From Flavobacterium psychroterrae (GTDB taxonomy: Bacteria; Bacteroidota; Bacteroidia; Flavobacteriales; Flavobacteriaceae), in contig NZ_JAGYVZ010000007.1 in the NCBI RefSeq assembly GCF_018380615.1, forward strand, positions 62,001-126,000: a DNA stretch of 64,000 nt. Reading direction: 5' to 3'. A model generated the notes under the pieces. That model did no database searches. It was not told the origin of the DNA and worked only from the letters and a program-made list of their open reading frames with translations. The translations under genes were made by a program, and so were the position numbers. Positions 25,613 to 36,560 of this stretch are shown here, piece by piece; positions within the stretch are counted from its first letter, which is position 1, and every line of letters begins with the position of its first letter.

Positions 25613-27196
25613 TTAGAAATTTGGAGCTGTAGTATCCCACCAAAGTCTGGTTCCGCCATTATCCGGTCCTCCTAATTTAGCAACTCCCGTTGCCACACCT
25701 TCTTTGTTGTTTGCAATCTCAGACTGAACAAAGTTGATTCTTCTTACTCCAAGGGCTGTAGAAATTTTTCCTCCACTGTTATTTACAACTACAGGAAATA
25801 ATTTTGGATAACCTGTTCTTCTGTAATCAGACCATGCTTCTTGTCCTTCAGGAAAACCAGCGATCCATTTTTGAGTAATAATTTTTTGCAATTTTACCTC
25901 GTTAGTCGCAGCAGCATCCCAGGCAATTGTTACATTATTTACTGGAGCAGCATTATTGACAGGAAAACTAGGATCTGTGTAAGCTACAGGTAGTTTAACA
26001 TTGTCTGCTGAATATGCAGCAGCTCCCGAAGCACCTCTTTGATCAAATGAAGCCTGAATACCTAATTTATATAATGATTCAGCATCACTACCCATATTCC
26101 AGCCTCTTAAAGCTCCTTCAGCTCTTAAAAAATAAGCTTCGGCAGTTGTAAAAAGATAAATTTCTTTCGATTTTACAACAGCACCAATTCCTGAAAAATC
26201 CTGGTGATCTCCTTTTCCTCCAATAGTAATACCAGTACGAATTCCTTTATATTGTCCTGGAAATTGAGTTGATGTATCAAAATATGTAGCTATTCTAGGA
26301 TCTTCATAACCTTTTAAAATAGATTCCATATCTGCAGACATGCGAATATCTAACCATGAACCACTAATTGTAGCAATAGGATTTGTAAAATCCGGCGATA
26401 CAATTTTAAACGCATCTCCATTTGTAGTCATTACTCCAAATTTTTGTGCAATTGCTTTTTCAGCCTGAGCTTTTGCAATATCCGGTTTTACTTTTACAAT
26501 GCGCATTGCTAATCTTAAACGTAAAGTATTGGCAAATTTTACCCATTGTTTATAATTACCTTCATAACCTGATAAATCTGTAGCGGTAAAAGCTGAAGGT
26601 TCACCTGCATCCACCCTTTTTGTCAATTCGGTAACAGCAATATCTAATTCAGAAAACATTAGGTTGTAAACCTCTTCCTGAGAATCGTAAGGTATTGGTG
26701 CTTCTTTACCGTATTGAGAATAAATAATTGGTCCAAAAATATCCGTAACTCTGTGCATTCCTTCTACTTTTAAAATAAGAGAAAGTGCATAAAACTGATC
26801 GTATTTCCCTTTTGCTTTATTGGCAATATTATATGCATTAAACATTACATTTGGATACGCATTACTCCATATTGCAACGTTCCATCCATCAACTAAATCG
26901 TAAGTTGTATTATTACTTCCTCCTCTAAAACCAGTTGGTGTAGCCATATAACCAGACCAAACATCAGCATTTAAGTTTTGTTGCAGCTGGTATTGATCTT
27001 CTCTTTGATTCCCTAATACCTGAATATTATTAAACATTGGAGCAAAACCTCCTTTGATGTGGTTAAAGTCTTGCGTTAATTGCTCCTCACTAAAACCATT
27101 AGGATTTGTATTAATATCCTCAAAATTATCTGTACAACCTATTGCAGCAAGTAATGAAATACAGACAGCTGTTGTTTTTATATTTTTTAATTTCAT
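25613..27196 (-). CDS. SusD/RagB-type chitin oligosaccharide-binding lipoprotein
   Basis: 527 residues with a lipoprotein signal (MKLKNIKTTAVCISLLAAIGC, Cys21). The start of the mature protein, CTDNFEDINTNPNGF, and the TPR-like helices with TNPNGFSEEQ, KVEGMHRVTDIFGPIIYSQ and QKWIAGFPEGQEAWSDYRRTGYP are typical of the SusD-like superfamily. It sits on the outer face of the outer membrane and closes over the SusC channel. It begins 11 bases after the SusC stop on the same strand, so the pair is co-translated. It is one of the two chitin-locus SusD proteins. Confidence 0.95.
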   Translation of the reverse strand: MKLKNIKTTAVCISLLAAIGCTDNFEDINTNPNGFSEEQLTQDFNHIKGGFAPMFNNIQVLGNQREDQYQLQQNLNADVWSGYMATPTGFRGGSNNTTYDLVDGWNVAIWSNAYPNVMFNAYNIANKAKGKYDQFYALSLILKVEGMHRVTDIFGPIIYSQYGKEAPIPYDSQEEVYNLMFSELDIAVTELTKRVDAGEPSAFTATDLSGYEGNYKQWVKFANTLRLRLAMRIVKVKPDIAKAQAEKAIAQKFGVMTTNGDAFKIVSPDFTNPIATISGSWLDIRMSADMESILKGYEDPRIATYFDTSTQFPGQYKGIRTGITIGGKGDHQDFSGIGAVVKSKEIYLFTTAEAYFLRAEGALRGWNMGSDAESLYKLGIQASFDQRGASGAAAYSADNVKLPVAYTDPSFPVNNAAPVNNVTIAWDAAATNEVKLQKIITQKWIAGFPEGQEAWSDYRRTGYPKLFPVVVNNSGGKISTALGVRRINFVQSEIANNKEGVATGVAKLGGPDNGGTRLWWDTTAPNF

Positions 27197-27207
27197 TTTT
27201 TTTGAAT

Positions 27208-30200
27208 TTAGAAAGTTACATTTAAATTAAGACCGACACTTCTAGTAGATGGTAAACCATAGATATCAACACCTTGCAATCCTTCTCCTGTACTTAATGC
27301 AATATTTGGATCAAATGGAGCGTCTTTATAAATAAAGAATAAGTTTCTGGCAATTAAAGAGATACTAGCTGTTTGAAAAACAGGAAGTCTTTTAGGATTA
27401 AAAGTATATCCTATAGAAATTTCTCTTACACTTACATTTGTACCACTATAAACATATTCTCCCGTAATTCCGTCTCTTCCTCCAACTGTTTTGTAATAAT
27501 CTTTAGCATCCATTGTGGTAACTGCTGTTCCATCAGGCATAACAGCATTGATTGCAACTCCTCCAGCATTTCTGGCATCACCTGTAGCCTTAGATACTCC
27601 AAAATAATCATTTTGAGCCTGAGTCATACTCATTACCTCGCCACCAAAACGTCCGTCAATTAAAACATTTGCAAAGAATGCTCCTAATTTGAAAGAGTTA
27701 GAAAAACCTAACATAAAATCAGGATTTGCATTACCTACTTCAACAAAATCTGAACCGTTATTTTGAATTTTTCCATCTGCATTTAATAAAATTCTACCTT
27801 GAGCATCTCTTAAGATATTTTTACCCATAATGGCTCCAAATGGTCTTCCTTCTATTATTGAATATTGGTAATTGTTAACTCCAGGATCTGTAAGGTTAAC
27901 AACTTTTTCTAATGAATCAGGAAGTTCTTTTACCTTGTTTCTATTTTGAGAGAAGTTTATTGATGAATCCCATGAAAATTTATCACCTCTGACAATACCA
28001 GCATTTAATACTATCTCGAAACCTTTATTTTCGATACTTCCTGCATTAAATCCGTAATATTTAACTCCTTCTGGGTTTCCTTCGGGAGCAATAACCTGTA
28101 AATATTGATTTTTAGTTTCAGAGCTATAGTAAGAAATTTCAAAACCTAATCTGTTGTTAAACATTCTCCATTCAGTACCAAATTCAAACTCTGATTTTAA
28201 TTCCGGTTTTAAAGTCGTTCCACTTTGTACACCAACCTGAGGCTGTGCAGGAAGTCCAGGAAGGAAATAATTTACAGGAGTTGTAACGAAAGAAGAAATG
28301 TCATTACCAACTTGAGCATAAGTTCCACGAACTTTAGCAAAACTTATAAATTCAGGCATTGTAAACATTTCGCTAAGAATTCCTGTTACACCCACTGAAG
28401 GATAAAAGTAAGATGGACTATCTGTATTCACTAATGTAGATGACCAGTCATTTCTAGCCGCTAAATCTAAATACAACATTTCTTTATATCCAAAAGTAGT
28501 AGTTGCAAATACAGATTGTACTTCTCTTTTAGAGCCAATTGTTTGATAATTTCCTGTGTTATTTACAAAGTTATGTAGTGTAAACCAGTTAGTAAGAGTT
28601 AATCCTCCACCAATTCCAGAATCTAAAATTGTTTTTTGATTTGTTAATGTATTTGTTATACTTGTACCAACGTTAGCATTGAATGTTATATCATCAGTAA
28701 TTTTTGTATTAATTGTAGCAATTAAATCTCCGTAACGTTGTGTGCTATAAGAGTTTTCGTTGATGTAGCGTCCATTTGCATTTGACAATGTTCCCTGAGT
28801 TGTAGCAAATATTTTTTTATCAAATTCGCTGTCAATTCTGTTATAACTATATCTTGAAGCAATAGTTAACCAATTATTAGCTTTGTAAGAAGCTGTAATT
28901 GCACCATTAAAGAAAGTATTTAGGTCTTCAGATTTATTTCTGTTAATTGCCCAATATGGGTTTTGCATAATATCTCTGTTAGTCATCCAATTTTGAGCCA
29001 TTAAATTTCTGTCTGTATCAAAAACTTCATAATTTTCCTTATATGCATTAAAGTCATTTCCTCTAGGCATTAAATAAACTCCTGTCAAAGGATTAAAGTA
29101 AAGACCGTTAACTGGTTTATTTGCAATTGATTGGGTTGTATAGTTTGCATTTACTCCAACTGTTAATTTATCATCAAAAAACTTAGCACTTTGGCGAATA
29201 CCAAAATTATTTTTCTTGATACTATTTCCAGGGATAATTCCTGTTCCTGATGTATTAGCATAAGATAATGCTGTAGAAGTAGTTGCTGTTGCTGCAGAAT
29301 ATCCTACAGATGTAATTTGTGTCGTTCCTGTATTAAAGAAATCTTTTACGTGATCTTTCGATTTTTGTTTGTCACCCCAAGTTTCGTCTTCACCTACATT
29401 AGCAATGTAATCAGATTGAAATTTTGGTAAATAAGCAGCTGTTTCAAAAGTTGTAACAGATGAAGCTGTAATGTTTCCTTTTCCTTCTTTAGCTTTTTTA
29501 GATGAAAGTAAAATTACTCCGTTTGCTCCCTGAGAACCGTATAATACAGAAGCTGCAGCTCCTTTAAGAACTGTCATTCCTTCGTAATCATCAGGATTAA
29601 TCAATGAAACAACATCTCCTCCATCACGGTTTCCTCCTGATAAACTACCAAATGTATCATTAGGCTGACCTGATCCTGAGTTCAACATTGGGATACCATC
29701 GATAACATATAAAGGTTGATTATTTGTCACAGAAGAGTTTCCACGAATCACAACTTTAGTAGATCCACCAGTACCTCCAGAACTTTTTGTTACGGCAACA
29801 CCGGCAATTTTACCTGCAATTGTATTGATAAGGTTGGCATCTTTTACACGAGTTAACTCTTCTCCCTTAAGTTCCTGAGCTGAATAAGTCAATGATTTTC
29901 TTGTTTTCTTTATACCTAATGAAGTTACAACAACTTCATTTAACGCATTAGATGCTCCTTGTTGCATTTTTACATTAATTGTAGCAGCATCTCCTACAAC
30001 TATTGATTGTGTTTCAAGACCTACATAAGTAAAAACTAAAGTCTGTCCTTTTTGTGCTTCAATTGTGTACAAACCATCAAAATCGGTAGTAGCACCTTTT
30101 TGACCTCCTTGCACTGCAACAGATGCCCCTGGTAATGGCAATCCATCAGAATCTGTAATCACACCTTTGACACTTTTTACTTGTGCAAGCGAAACTTGCG

Positions 30201-30240
30201 CTGTAAAAACAATCATAAAGATTAAGAAAATTTTTTTCAT
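27208..30240 (-). CDS. SusC/RagA TonB-linked outer-membrane transporter, chitin locus pair 1
   Basis: 1010 residues. Signal peptide [20 protein letters not shown], then a carboxypeptidase-like (CNA-B/DUF4480-type) domain (about 22-105; [18 protein letters not shown]), a plug domain (about 115-245; [23 protein letters not shown]) and a 22-strand beta-barrel to the terminal Phe (VGLNLNVTF). It imports chito-oligosaccharides together with the SusD behind it, powered by TonB-ExbBD. First gene of the operon susC-susD-nagB-hexosaminidase. Its promoter shares a 51-bp block and the LytTR-type half-sites with the other susC gene. Confidence 0.95.
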   Translation of the reverse strand: MKKIFLIFMIVFTAQVSLAQVKSVKGVITDSDGLPLPGASVAVQGGQKGATTDFDGLYTIEAQKGQTLVFTYVGLETQSIVVGDAATINVKMQQGASNALNEVVVTSLGIKKTRKSLTYSAQELKGEELTRVKDANLINTIAGKIAGVAVTKSSGGTGGSTKVVIRGNSSVTNNQPLYVIDGIPMLNSGSGQPNDTFGSLSGGNRDGGDVVSLINPDDYEGMTVLKGAAASVLYGSQGANGVILLSSKKAKEGKGNITASSVTTFETAAYLPKFQSDYIANVGEDETWGDKQKSKDHVKDFFNTGTTQITSVGYSAATATTSTALSYANTSGTGIIPGNSIKKNNFGIRQSAKFFDDKLTVGVNANYTTQSIANKPVNGLYFNPLTGVYLMPRGNDFNAYKENYEVFDTDRNLMAQNWMTNRDIMQNPYWAINRNKSEDLNTFFNGAITASYKANNWLTIASRYSYNRIDSEFDKKIFATTQGTLSNANGRYINENSYSTQRYGDLIATINTKITDDITFNANVGTSITNTLTNQKTILDSGIGGGLTLTNWFTLHNFVNNTGNYQTIGSKREVQSVFATTTFGYKEMLYLDLAARNDWSSTLVNTDSPSYFYPSVGVTGILSEMFTMPEFISFAKVRGTYAQVGNDISSFVTTPVNYFLPGLPAQPQVGVQSGTTLKPELKSEFEFGTEWRMFNNRLGFEISYYSSETKNQYLQVIAPEGNPEGVKYYGFNAGSIENKGFEIVLNAGIVRGDKFSWDSSINFSQNRNKVKELPDSLEKVVNLTDPGVNNYQYSIIEGRPFGAIMGKNILRDAQGRILLNADGKIQNNGSDFVEVGNANPDFMLGFSNSFKLGAFFANVLIDGRFGGEVMSMTQAQNDYFGVSKATGDARNAGGVAINAVMPDGTAVTTMDAKDYYKTVGGRDGITGEYVYSGTNVSVREISIGYTFNPKRLPVFQTASISLIARNLFFIYKDAPFDPNIALSTGEGLQGVDIYGLPSTRSVGLNLNVTF

Positions 30241-30266
30241 GTTTATTTATTTTGTTAGTTATGGTG

Positions 30267-30374
30267 TAAATTTATTCTTAACGTATTGTTAAAAAAAATA
30301 ATTTATACAAACGACTTTAAATTTTAAACCAACGACATAAAACAATCAATAATGCGTTTTACGAAAACGTTTTC
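30267..30374 (-). promoter_or_regulatory. Promoter/operator of the susC-susD-nagB-hex operon
   Basis: Likely -7 box TAAATTTA at 30267-30274 (26 bases before the ATG). Upstream lie two 9-bp direct half-sites on the minus strand: GTCGTTGGT (30328-30336) and GTCGTTTGT (30307-30315), 12 bases apart. This is the spacing of LytTR-regulator sites. Further upstream is a conserved block to 30374 ending in the palindrome GAAAACGTTTTC (30363-30374). The same layout occurs at 36453-36560. The rest of the 350-base gap (30375-30590) is AT-rich with no gene. Confidence 0.65.
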
Positions 30375-30590
30375 AAGTTGAATTATTTATTCCTTTTATC
30401 ACTTTTACTAAAGCTTTATGCAGTGTTTTTAGATATTTGATAAAAAATCATCATTTATAATAAAAACCTAATACTGTGGTATTTAGAATAAAAAGCATCT
30501 CAAATGGCATATAATTTATATTAATTCGAAAAATGCAAAGAGTTAAAATCTTATTAATATATAGTAATCGTGTTTTTATTCTTAAAATGA

Positions 30591-31613
30591 TTAATTACCG
30601 CACAATCGTGTTGTTCTAACTTTTAAACTTGTATATTTTTCATGAATTACATCTAATAAAGAATATTCTGTAAAAGAATCCTGTGCTATTTCCCAAATCA
30701 TAATTCCACCGGAATTTTGAAAAGCGAGTTCCACTTTTTGGGCAATTGTTGGTCTTCCGTTATAATATATTTTTCCGAGTTCGTCCTGATCTGCAAATTG
30801 AATTCCGGATTCGACAATTTCACTATATGTAGCACTTTTAACATCCGGAGAAGTAAAATTGTAACCATAAAACGGAACGCCAAGAGTTAGTTTATCACTT
30901 GGAATATTTTGAAGTTTGTGCCAAAAATCAATTCCTTCTTTAGCAAAATCAAAAGAACTATGTTGCCCCGGATTATTGGGAGTCCACGGTCCGGTACTAT
31001 CATAAGCCATTATATTTATAAAATCGAATGTATTTAATGCTTCTGAATTTATATTTTCGAATCGGGAATTATTGGGCAAAGATGCTGTCAATAATTTTTT
31101 ATGTGTTATCAGGTTCTTTTTTAACTCAATAACAAAATCACTATATCCTGAGGTCACCGCATTCCATTCAAGATCAACATCTACTCCATCTAAATGATGC
31201 GATTCGACAAAATTTATAATGTTTTGAATAAAAGCTGGTCGGTTTTCTGGTTTATCAATCAAAAAAGACCAATTTGAAGTCTGTTCCTCTGATATAACAC
31301 CACCGGCTAACGAAATACTAATTACAATTTTAGGATTAACCGATTTCGCATATTGAATTAAAGCATCAATATCTCCGTTAAAAATTAAATTTCCGTTTTG
31401 ATCAGGATTTGCAAAAGCGACATTAAGATGTGTCAATTTACAAAACTGAATTGAGGTCATTTTATTAATATTATCCGATGATAAATACCCTACAACTCTG
31501 GCTGATTTTTTTGAATTTTCAATATCAGTTTGTTTTTCAACCGAACAACTGTAAGCTGAAAAAAGCGAACTTATAAAAAAAAGGATGCCTAATAAGGCTT
31601 TATTTTTTATCAT
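30591..31613 (-). CDS. chiB: GH18 chitinase lipoprotein ChiB
   Basis: 340 residues with a lipoprotein signal (MIKNKALLGILFFISSLFSAYSC, Cys23). A single GH18 barrel carries DGVDVDLEW with catalytic Glu149 (DxxDxDxE complete). VVGYLSSDNI, SLAGGV and IMAYDSTGPW are the other GH18 signatures; there is no chitin-binding module. It is likely an endo-chitinase tethered to the outer membrane that trims imported oligosaccharides. Third gene of the operon susC-susD-chiB (88 bases after the SusD gene). Confidence 0.93.
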   Translation of the reverse strand: MIKNKALLGILFFISSLFSAYSCSVEKQTDIENSKKSARVVGYLSSDNINKMTSIQFCKLTHLNVAFANPDQNGNLIFNGDIDALIQYAKSVNPKIVISISLAGGVISEEQTSNWSFLIDKPENRPAFIQNIINFVESHHLDGVDVDLEWNAVTSGYSDFVIELKKNLITHKKLLTASLPNNSRFENINSEALNTFDFINIMAYDSTGPWTPNNPGQHSSFDFAKEGIDFWHKLQNIPSDKLTLGVPFYGYNFTSPDVKSATYSEIVESGIQFADQDELGKIYYNGRPTIAQKVELAFQNSGGIMIWEIAQDSFTEYSLLDVIHEKYTSLKVRTTRLCGN

Positions 31614-31701
31614 AATTTTTAATTTAAACGTATTGTTTTTAATTTTTAATTAGAATGAAAATAACACCTCATCAGGCATGACTTTATTTTGAAATTAGTA
31701 T

Positions 31702-33225
31702 CTAGTTTTTATCCCACCAAACTTTATTCAACCAATCATTTTTACCACCCATTCTGGACAAAGCTTCTAAATAATTTGTTTCGTTTTTCTGCATTTCATC
31801 ATTTGGATAATACAAACGTGTTGGTGTGATTCCTCCCGTTTCAGAATCCGGATTTGTGATAGGAATTAATTGCGGAAATCCTGTTCTTCTCCAATTTGAA
31901 TATGCTTCAATACTATTAAAGATATAGGTAATCCAAAGTTGCGTTCCAATTTGTTCTTTTTCTTTTCCTGCTACTAAAGGTTTCGCATTTAAATAGGTAT
32001 CAATACTTGCCTGAGTTGCCGGTTCAGCACCATAAATTTCTAATTGTTTAATTCCTGCTTCAACACCTTTTTTATAGTAATCGGCCGCACTTCCTGGAAC
32101 CCAGCCTCTAAAAGCGGCTTCTGCAAGTAATAATTGAGTTTCTGAATAGCTTACATGTAAAAATGGTGTTGTTTTTTTCTTAAAATAAGATTGTATTCCT
32201 GACGTTGAGCTTGCTCCCATTGGAACTTCCCATTGAAAAAGTCCTGGTTTAACACCTTCATATAAAGATTCGCCCGGTTGTATTGCGCCTCCGTAAGCAA
32301 TGCCACTTGTTGTTTTAGGGCTTGCGTACATTGTTAATCTTGGATCTCCGTTGTCTTTTAAAAAGTTGATGACCAAAGTACTAAAGTGATCTCCATTTTC
32401 ATTTCCGTTAAAAGCATACGCCAGACCATTCCCTCTAAAATCAATAGATGCCGGATCATCATTAAATGTTGCATCTAAGTGCTGCATGATACAGTTATCC
32501 TCATTGCTTGTAAATACGCCCGCCTGTAAAGCCGCTTTTACCTGCTTTTCAGCTTCTGCCGGTTTTACTTCAGAAATTCTCATTCCTAAACGCAGTCGTA
32601 AAGTATTGGCTAGTTTTTTCCATTTTGTAATGTCTCCATTATAGAACAAATCACCTTTTACAGCTCCGCCACCAGCATTTAACTGATTATGAGCTTCTTC
32701 TAAATCTTTAAAAAAGGAGGTATAAATATCTTCCTGTTTATCATATTTAGGCGTTACAATTGCTTTAGAAAAACCTAATCCGGCTTCAGAATACGGAATA
32801 TCTCCATAAATATCCGTAATGCGTTGCGCCACCATTACCTTCATGATTTTTGCAACAGCATTCATGTTTACAGCAGCAGGATCGGCTTGTGTTTTTTCCA
32901 GAATGTCTACTACATTTTTCAATTCGTTTTGGTAACCATTTCTCCATAATGCAGTTGCATATCCGTCGTCTTTTTTGAATTTACTCCCAAATTCAGTTAC
33001 ATTCCAAGCACCTGCATAATGCTGCACAAAACCACCTGAATAAATTAAGTTAGTTCGCCATTGGTAAAATCCATCACCTGACATTGCCAACTGGGTAAAC
33101 GTAAGTTGACCGGCTGGATTTGCAGACAATGCTACTGGATCTTTTTCCAGTTCGTCAAAATTTTCGGTACAGCCTACTACGGTAAACAATGCGAGTATGG
33201 CTATTATTATCTGTTTAAATTTCAT
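31702..33225 (-). CDS. SusD/RagB-type chitin oligosaccharide-binding lipoprotein, pair 2
   Basis: 507 residues with a lipoprotein signal (MKFKQIIIAILALFTVVGC, Cys19). It belongs to the same SusD-like subfamily as the first one (CTENFDELEKDP, RITDIYGDIPYSEAG, KKLANTLRLRLGMRISEVKP, EAYSNWRRTGFPQL). It starts 11 bases after the SusC stop codon. Sequence between the two SusD proteins is clearly diverged, so the pairs may prefer different chito-oligosaccharides or conditions. Confidence 0.95.
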   Translation of the reverse strand: MKFKQIIIAILALFTVVGCTENFDELEKDPVALSANPAGQLTFTQLAMSGDGFYQWRTNLIYSGGFVQHYAGAWNVTEFGSKFKKDDGYATALWRNGYQNELKNVVDILEKTQADPAAVNMNAVAKIMKVMVAQRITDIYGDIPYSEAGLGFSKAIVTPKYDKQEDIYTSFFKDLEEAHNQLNAGGGAVKGDLFYNGDITKWKKLANTLRLRLGMRISEVKPAEAEKQVKAALQAGVFTSNEDNCIMQHLDATFNDDPASIDFRGNGLAYAFNGNENGDHFSTLVINFLKDNGDPRLTMYASPKTTSGIAYGGAIQPGESLYEGVKPGLFQWEVPMGASSTSGIQSYFKKKTTPFLHVSYSETQLLLAEAAFRGWVPGSAADYYKKGVEAGIKQLEIYGAEPATQASIDTYLNAKPLVAGKEKEQIGTQLWITYIFNSIEAYSNWRRTGFPQLIPITNPDSETGGITPTRLYYPNDEMQKNETNYLEALSRMGGKNDWLNKVWWDKN

Positions 33226-33236
33226 AATTTCTTTTT

Positions 33237-36200
33237 TTAGAATGCAACTTTAATATTAAAACCAAATGATCTTCTAAATGGTAATGAACCATATTCAAAT
33301 CCTTGTCCGTTTCCGGAAGTATACATTGACTCCGGATCAACGTTTGGCAGATCTTTACTAAAAGTCAATAAGTTTCTTGCAAATGCCGAGATATAAATTG
33401 AATTAATTTTTGCTCCTGCAAACACACTTTTCGGAATTGTATATCCTAAACTTACCTCTCTTAATTTTACATATGAAGCATCATAAACAAACGGTGCCGG
33501 TGTATTATTAAAAACTGTATTCCAGTAATCCTGAGGATTAACAGGAGTTGTGTTTTTTGTATATACAGGATTATCAGCGGTTCCGGTATTTACAACACCT
33601 TCGGCAACATAACCCGCAGTTGGTACCCAAGTAGACTGGCTAAAATTGGGATCATTGGCTACAGCCTGAGCTCTTGCCTGATTGTATGCATCTCTGCCTT
33701 CTGTAGTTACATCAAGGAGTCCTTTTGTGGCAGCAACTGAATTTGTCATTGAATATACATCCATTCCAAATTTCATATCAAGTAAAAACTGAAGTGTAAT
33801 CCCTTTATAGGAAAATCTGTTTGTTAAACCCGCAGCCCAATCCGGAAGTCCTTTTCCTAATGCTACTTTTTCATCTGTAAATAAGGGTAAACCATTTGCG
33901 GCAACTACTTTTTCTCCAGCTTCATTTCTTAAAAAATCCCTGCCCATAATAGTTCCGTATTGTCCGCCAACTTGTGCCACGATTGCAGCTCCGGCCCAAC
34001 GCGCCTCAGAAATAGTATAAGTATCAATATCCGGATGTAAGGAAAGAATTGAGTTTTTATTTTTTGAGAAGTTCAAATCAATTCCCCACTCAAAATCTTT
34101 CGTTTTTATAGGCGAACCCGATATAAAAAGCTCGATACCTTCGTTTCGTAATTCTCCTGCATTTACAGATATATATTCATATCCTGAAGTGGCAGATGAA
34201 GGCAAATCAAGTGTCTGATCTGATGTATCTTCACGATATACTGTAATATCTGCTCTTAATCTGTTTTTGAAGAAAGCCGTTTCAAGTCCAAATTCAATTC
34301 CTGTTTTTGACTGATAGGTTAAATCAGGATTTGGTGCGGCACTGTTTTTAATATTGACAACACTCTGACCATTATAAGATGCAAAAGTGGTATAGTTCAA
34401 TGCATTTTTATAAGCTCCCGGAGCATTTGAAACCTGCGCCCATGAACCTCTTAATTTTCCATAAGAAAAAGAATCGCTCTGTATTCCAAAAGCATCAGAA
34501 AACACAAAACCTAACGAAGCTGCAGGATAAAAAGCATCTTTATTAATAACGCTAAACCAGTCATTTCTACCCGTAAACTCAGCATATAAATATCCTTTGT
34601 AGTCAAATTTTGCAGAACCGTAAACGGAGTTTGTTCTTGTTTCGGTTACAACCGGAGCATTTTCTGTCTGATTTACAAAATTGCTGATATATTCTGTTCC
34701 CGGCTCAATAATTTTTGTTCCAAATCTTGAGTTCTGTTCTCTTTTAAAATCTCTTCTGCTCGCTCCTAAAATTCCGGAGAAAGTAAAATCTTTCGCTAAT
34801 TTTATGTCGCTGAAAGTCGCAATTAAATCAGTATTCATTTCTGATACATTGATATTATTCAAACCAAGATATCCTTCATCTCTTCCCGGCCATGTACTTC
34901 CTGCCGCCATAAAATCCTTAGCATTAAATGCATAATTATCTAAACCTGTTCTAAATGTTAACGCTGCCCATTTTTTTAACTGATAAGTTCCGGCAACATT
35001 CCCAATAAAACGATTCTTTACAGATGCGTTATGATTTTCCTGAGTTGTGAAATAAGGATTCAGCAAATACACATTATTGTTCCAGGGATAAATTTGACCC
35101 GTTTCCTCGTTTTTATAATTCTTAAGCCATGCCTGATCGATATTCGGAGCCAATCCGCTTAATGAGTATCCCACGTTATTAGGCGAATCTCCTAAACCGG
35201 GTCTGTTATTGGTGTTTTCTGCAATATAATTTACGTTAGCATCCAAAGTAAATTTATCCGATTTTAAAGTAGCATTTAAACTGGCATCATTTCTTTCCAG
35301 ACCTGAACCCGGAATCACGTCATCATTTTTCAGGTTATTAAAACCAAAACGGACAAATGCATTTTCGCCTCCGCCAGATAAAGCTACTCCATTTGTAGTT
35401 GTAAATCCGGTTCTAAAGAAATCCTGAATATTATTCTCTACTTTTTCGTAAGGTCGCATTGAACCGTCAAATATTTTCACCTGTTGTCCTACCGCTTCAG
35501 AAAACTTAGGTCCCCAGGCATTTGTTGTATAACCATAAATTTCTGTAGGAGCTTTTATAGGATCGGGTAAAACACCGTTTGATCCAGTTCCGTAATCGCT
35601 TTGAAAATCTTTATATTTAGCATTTACTCGGTCAAAACTCACGCCGCTGGTTAATTCGACCTGAAGTTTTCCTTTGCTTCCTTTTTTAGTGGTAATTAAA
35701 ATTACACCATTCAAAGCTCTTGATCCATATAATGCTGCTGCTGCCGCACCTTTTAATACTGTTAAACTTTCAATGTTATTTGGATTAATCCCGGAAATTC
35801 CGTCTCCGTTATCTCTTCCGTCAAACCATTTGCTTGTTGCGGCACTATCATTTGACAAACCACCATTATCAATTGGGATTCCGTCAACAATATAAAGCGG
35901 TTGATTACTCTCGCCTATACTTGAAATACCTCTAATAATAACTCTTGTACTTCCCGCAACTCCGGTGGCAGGAATCGAAACATCGACTCCGGCAATTTTA
36001 CCTGAAAGCGATGTCATAACATTGGTTGTAATTACTTTATTTAACTGATCGCCTTTTATATCCTGAACGGCATATCCCAGTTCTTTCTTCTGCCTTTTAA
36101 TACCTAAAGCAGTAACTATAACTTCATTTAAATTTTGAGCATCTTCTGCCAGCACCACATTTATTGTAGCTGAAGTCGATACTGTTACCGTTTTAGTTTT

Positions 36201-36425
36201 GATTCCGATATACGAAAAAACAAGAACATCTCCTGTAGATGCCTGTATTGTATACATACCGTCATAATCAGATTGGGTTGCAGTTTTTCCGCCCTGAATA
36301 ATAATACTTACTCCCGGAAGCGGCAATCCGTTTTGATCGCTTACTAAACCTTTGATTGTTTTTACTTGTGCAAGCGAGACCTGCGCAGTAAATGCAATCA
36401 TAAAGATTAACATAATTTGTTTCAT
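33237..36425 (-). CDS. SusC/RagA TonB-linked outer-membrane transporter, chitin locus pair 2
   Basis: 1062 residues from the ATG at 36425 ([20 protein letters not shown] signal peptide); the 17 further codons upstream belong to the leader. Carboxypeptidase-like domain (about 22-105; IKGLVSDQNGLPLPGVSI), plug (QPLYIVDGIPIDNGG, LNGVILITTKKG) and long barrel ending GFNIKVAF. Partner of the SusD directly behind. It heads susC-susD-chiB and is divergent from the LytS-type kinase gene. Confidence 0.95.
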   Translation of the reverse strand: MKQIMLIFMIAFTAQVSLAQVKTIKGLVSDQNGLPLPGVSIIIQGGKTATQSDYDGMYTIQASTGDVLVFSYIGIKTKTVTVSTSATINVVLAEDAQNLNEVIVTALGIKRQKKELGYAVQDIKGDQLNKVITTNVMTSLSGKIAGVDVSIPATGVAGSTRVIIRGISSIGESNQPLYIVDGIPIDNGGLSNDSAATSKWFDGRDNGDGISGINPNNIESLTVLKGAAAAALYGSRALNGVILITTKKGSKGKLQVELTSGVSFDRVNAKYKDFQSDYGTGSNGVLPDPIKAPTEIYGYTTNAWGPKFSEAVGQQVKIFDGSMRPYEKVENNIQDFFRTGFTTTNGVALSGGGENAFVRFGFNNLKNDDVIPGSGLERNDASLNATLKSDKFTLDANVNYIAENTNNRPGLGDSPNNVGYSLSGLAPNIDQAWLKNYKNEETGQIYPWNNNVYLLNPYFTTQENHNASVKNRFIGNVAGTYQLKKWAALTFRTGLDNYAFNAKDFMAAGSTWPGRDEGYLGLNNINVSEMNTDLIATFSDIKLAKDFTFSGILGASRRDFKREQNSRFGTKIIEPGTEYISNFVNQTENAPVVTETRTNSVYGSAKFDYKGYLYAEFTGRNDWFSVINKDAFYPAASLGFVFSDAFGIQSDSFSYGKLRGSWAQVSNAPGAYKNALNYTTFASYNGQSVVNIKNSAAPNPDLTYQSKTGIEFGLETAFFKNRLRADITVYREDTSDQTLDLPSSATSGYEYISVNAGELRNEGIELFISGSPIKTKDFEWGIDLNFSKNKNSILSLHPDIDTYTISEARWAGAAIVAQVGGQYGTIMGRDFLRNEAGEKVVAANGLPLFTDEKVALGKGLPDWAAGLTNRFSYKGITLQFLLDMKFGMDVYSMTNSVAATKGLLDVTTEGRDAYNQARAQAVANDPNFSQSTWVPTAGYVAEGVVNTGTADNPVYTKNTTPVNPQDYWNTVFNNTPAPFVYDASYVKLREVSLGYTIPKSVFAGAKINSIYISAFARNLLTFSKDLPNVDPESMYTSGNGQGFEYGSLPFRRSFGFNIKVAF

Positions 36426-36452
36426 TTTGTCATGGTTTTCTTGGTTAAGTGA

Positions 36453-36560
36453 TAAATTTATTGTTAAAATTAACATAAATAAAACATTTTAAACAAACAA
36501 CCCAAAACCTTAAACCAACGACACAAAACAATCAATAATACGTTTTACGAAAACGTTATC
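36453..36560 (-). promoter_or_regulatory. Promoter/operator of the susC-susD-chiB operon
   Basis: Likely -7 box TAAATTTA at 36453-36460. The half-sites are GTCGTTGGT (36514-36522) and GTTGTTTGT (36493-36501) on the minus strand, 12 bases apart. The block 36510-36560 matches 30324-30374 at 48 of 51 bases. Distance from the -7 box to the proximal half-site is 32 bases and to the distal one 53 bases, identical to the other susC promoter. Confidence 0.65.
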
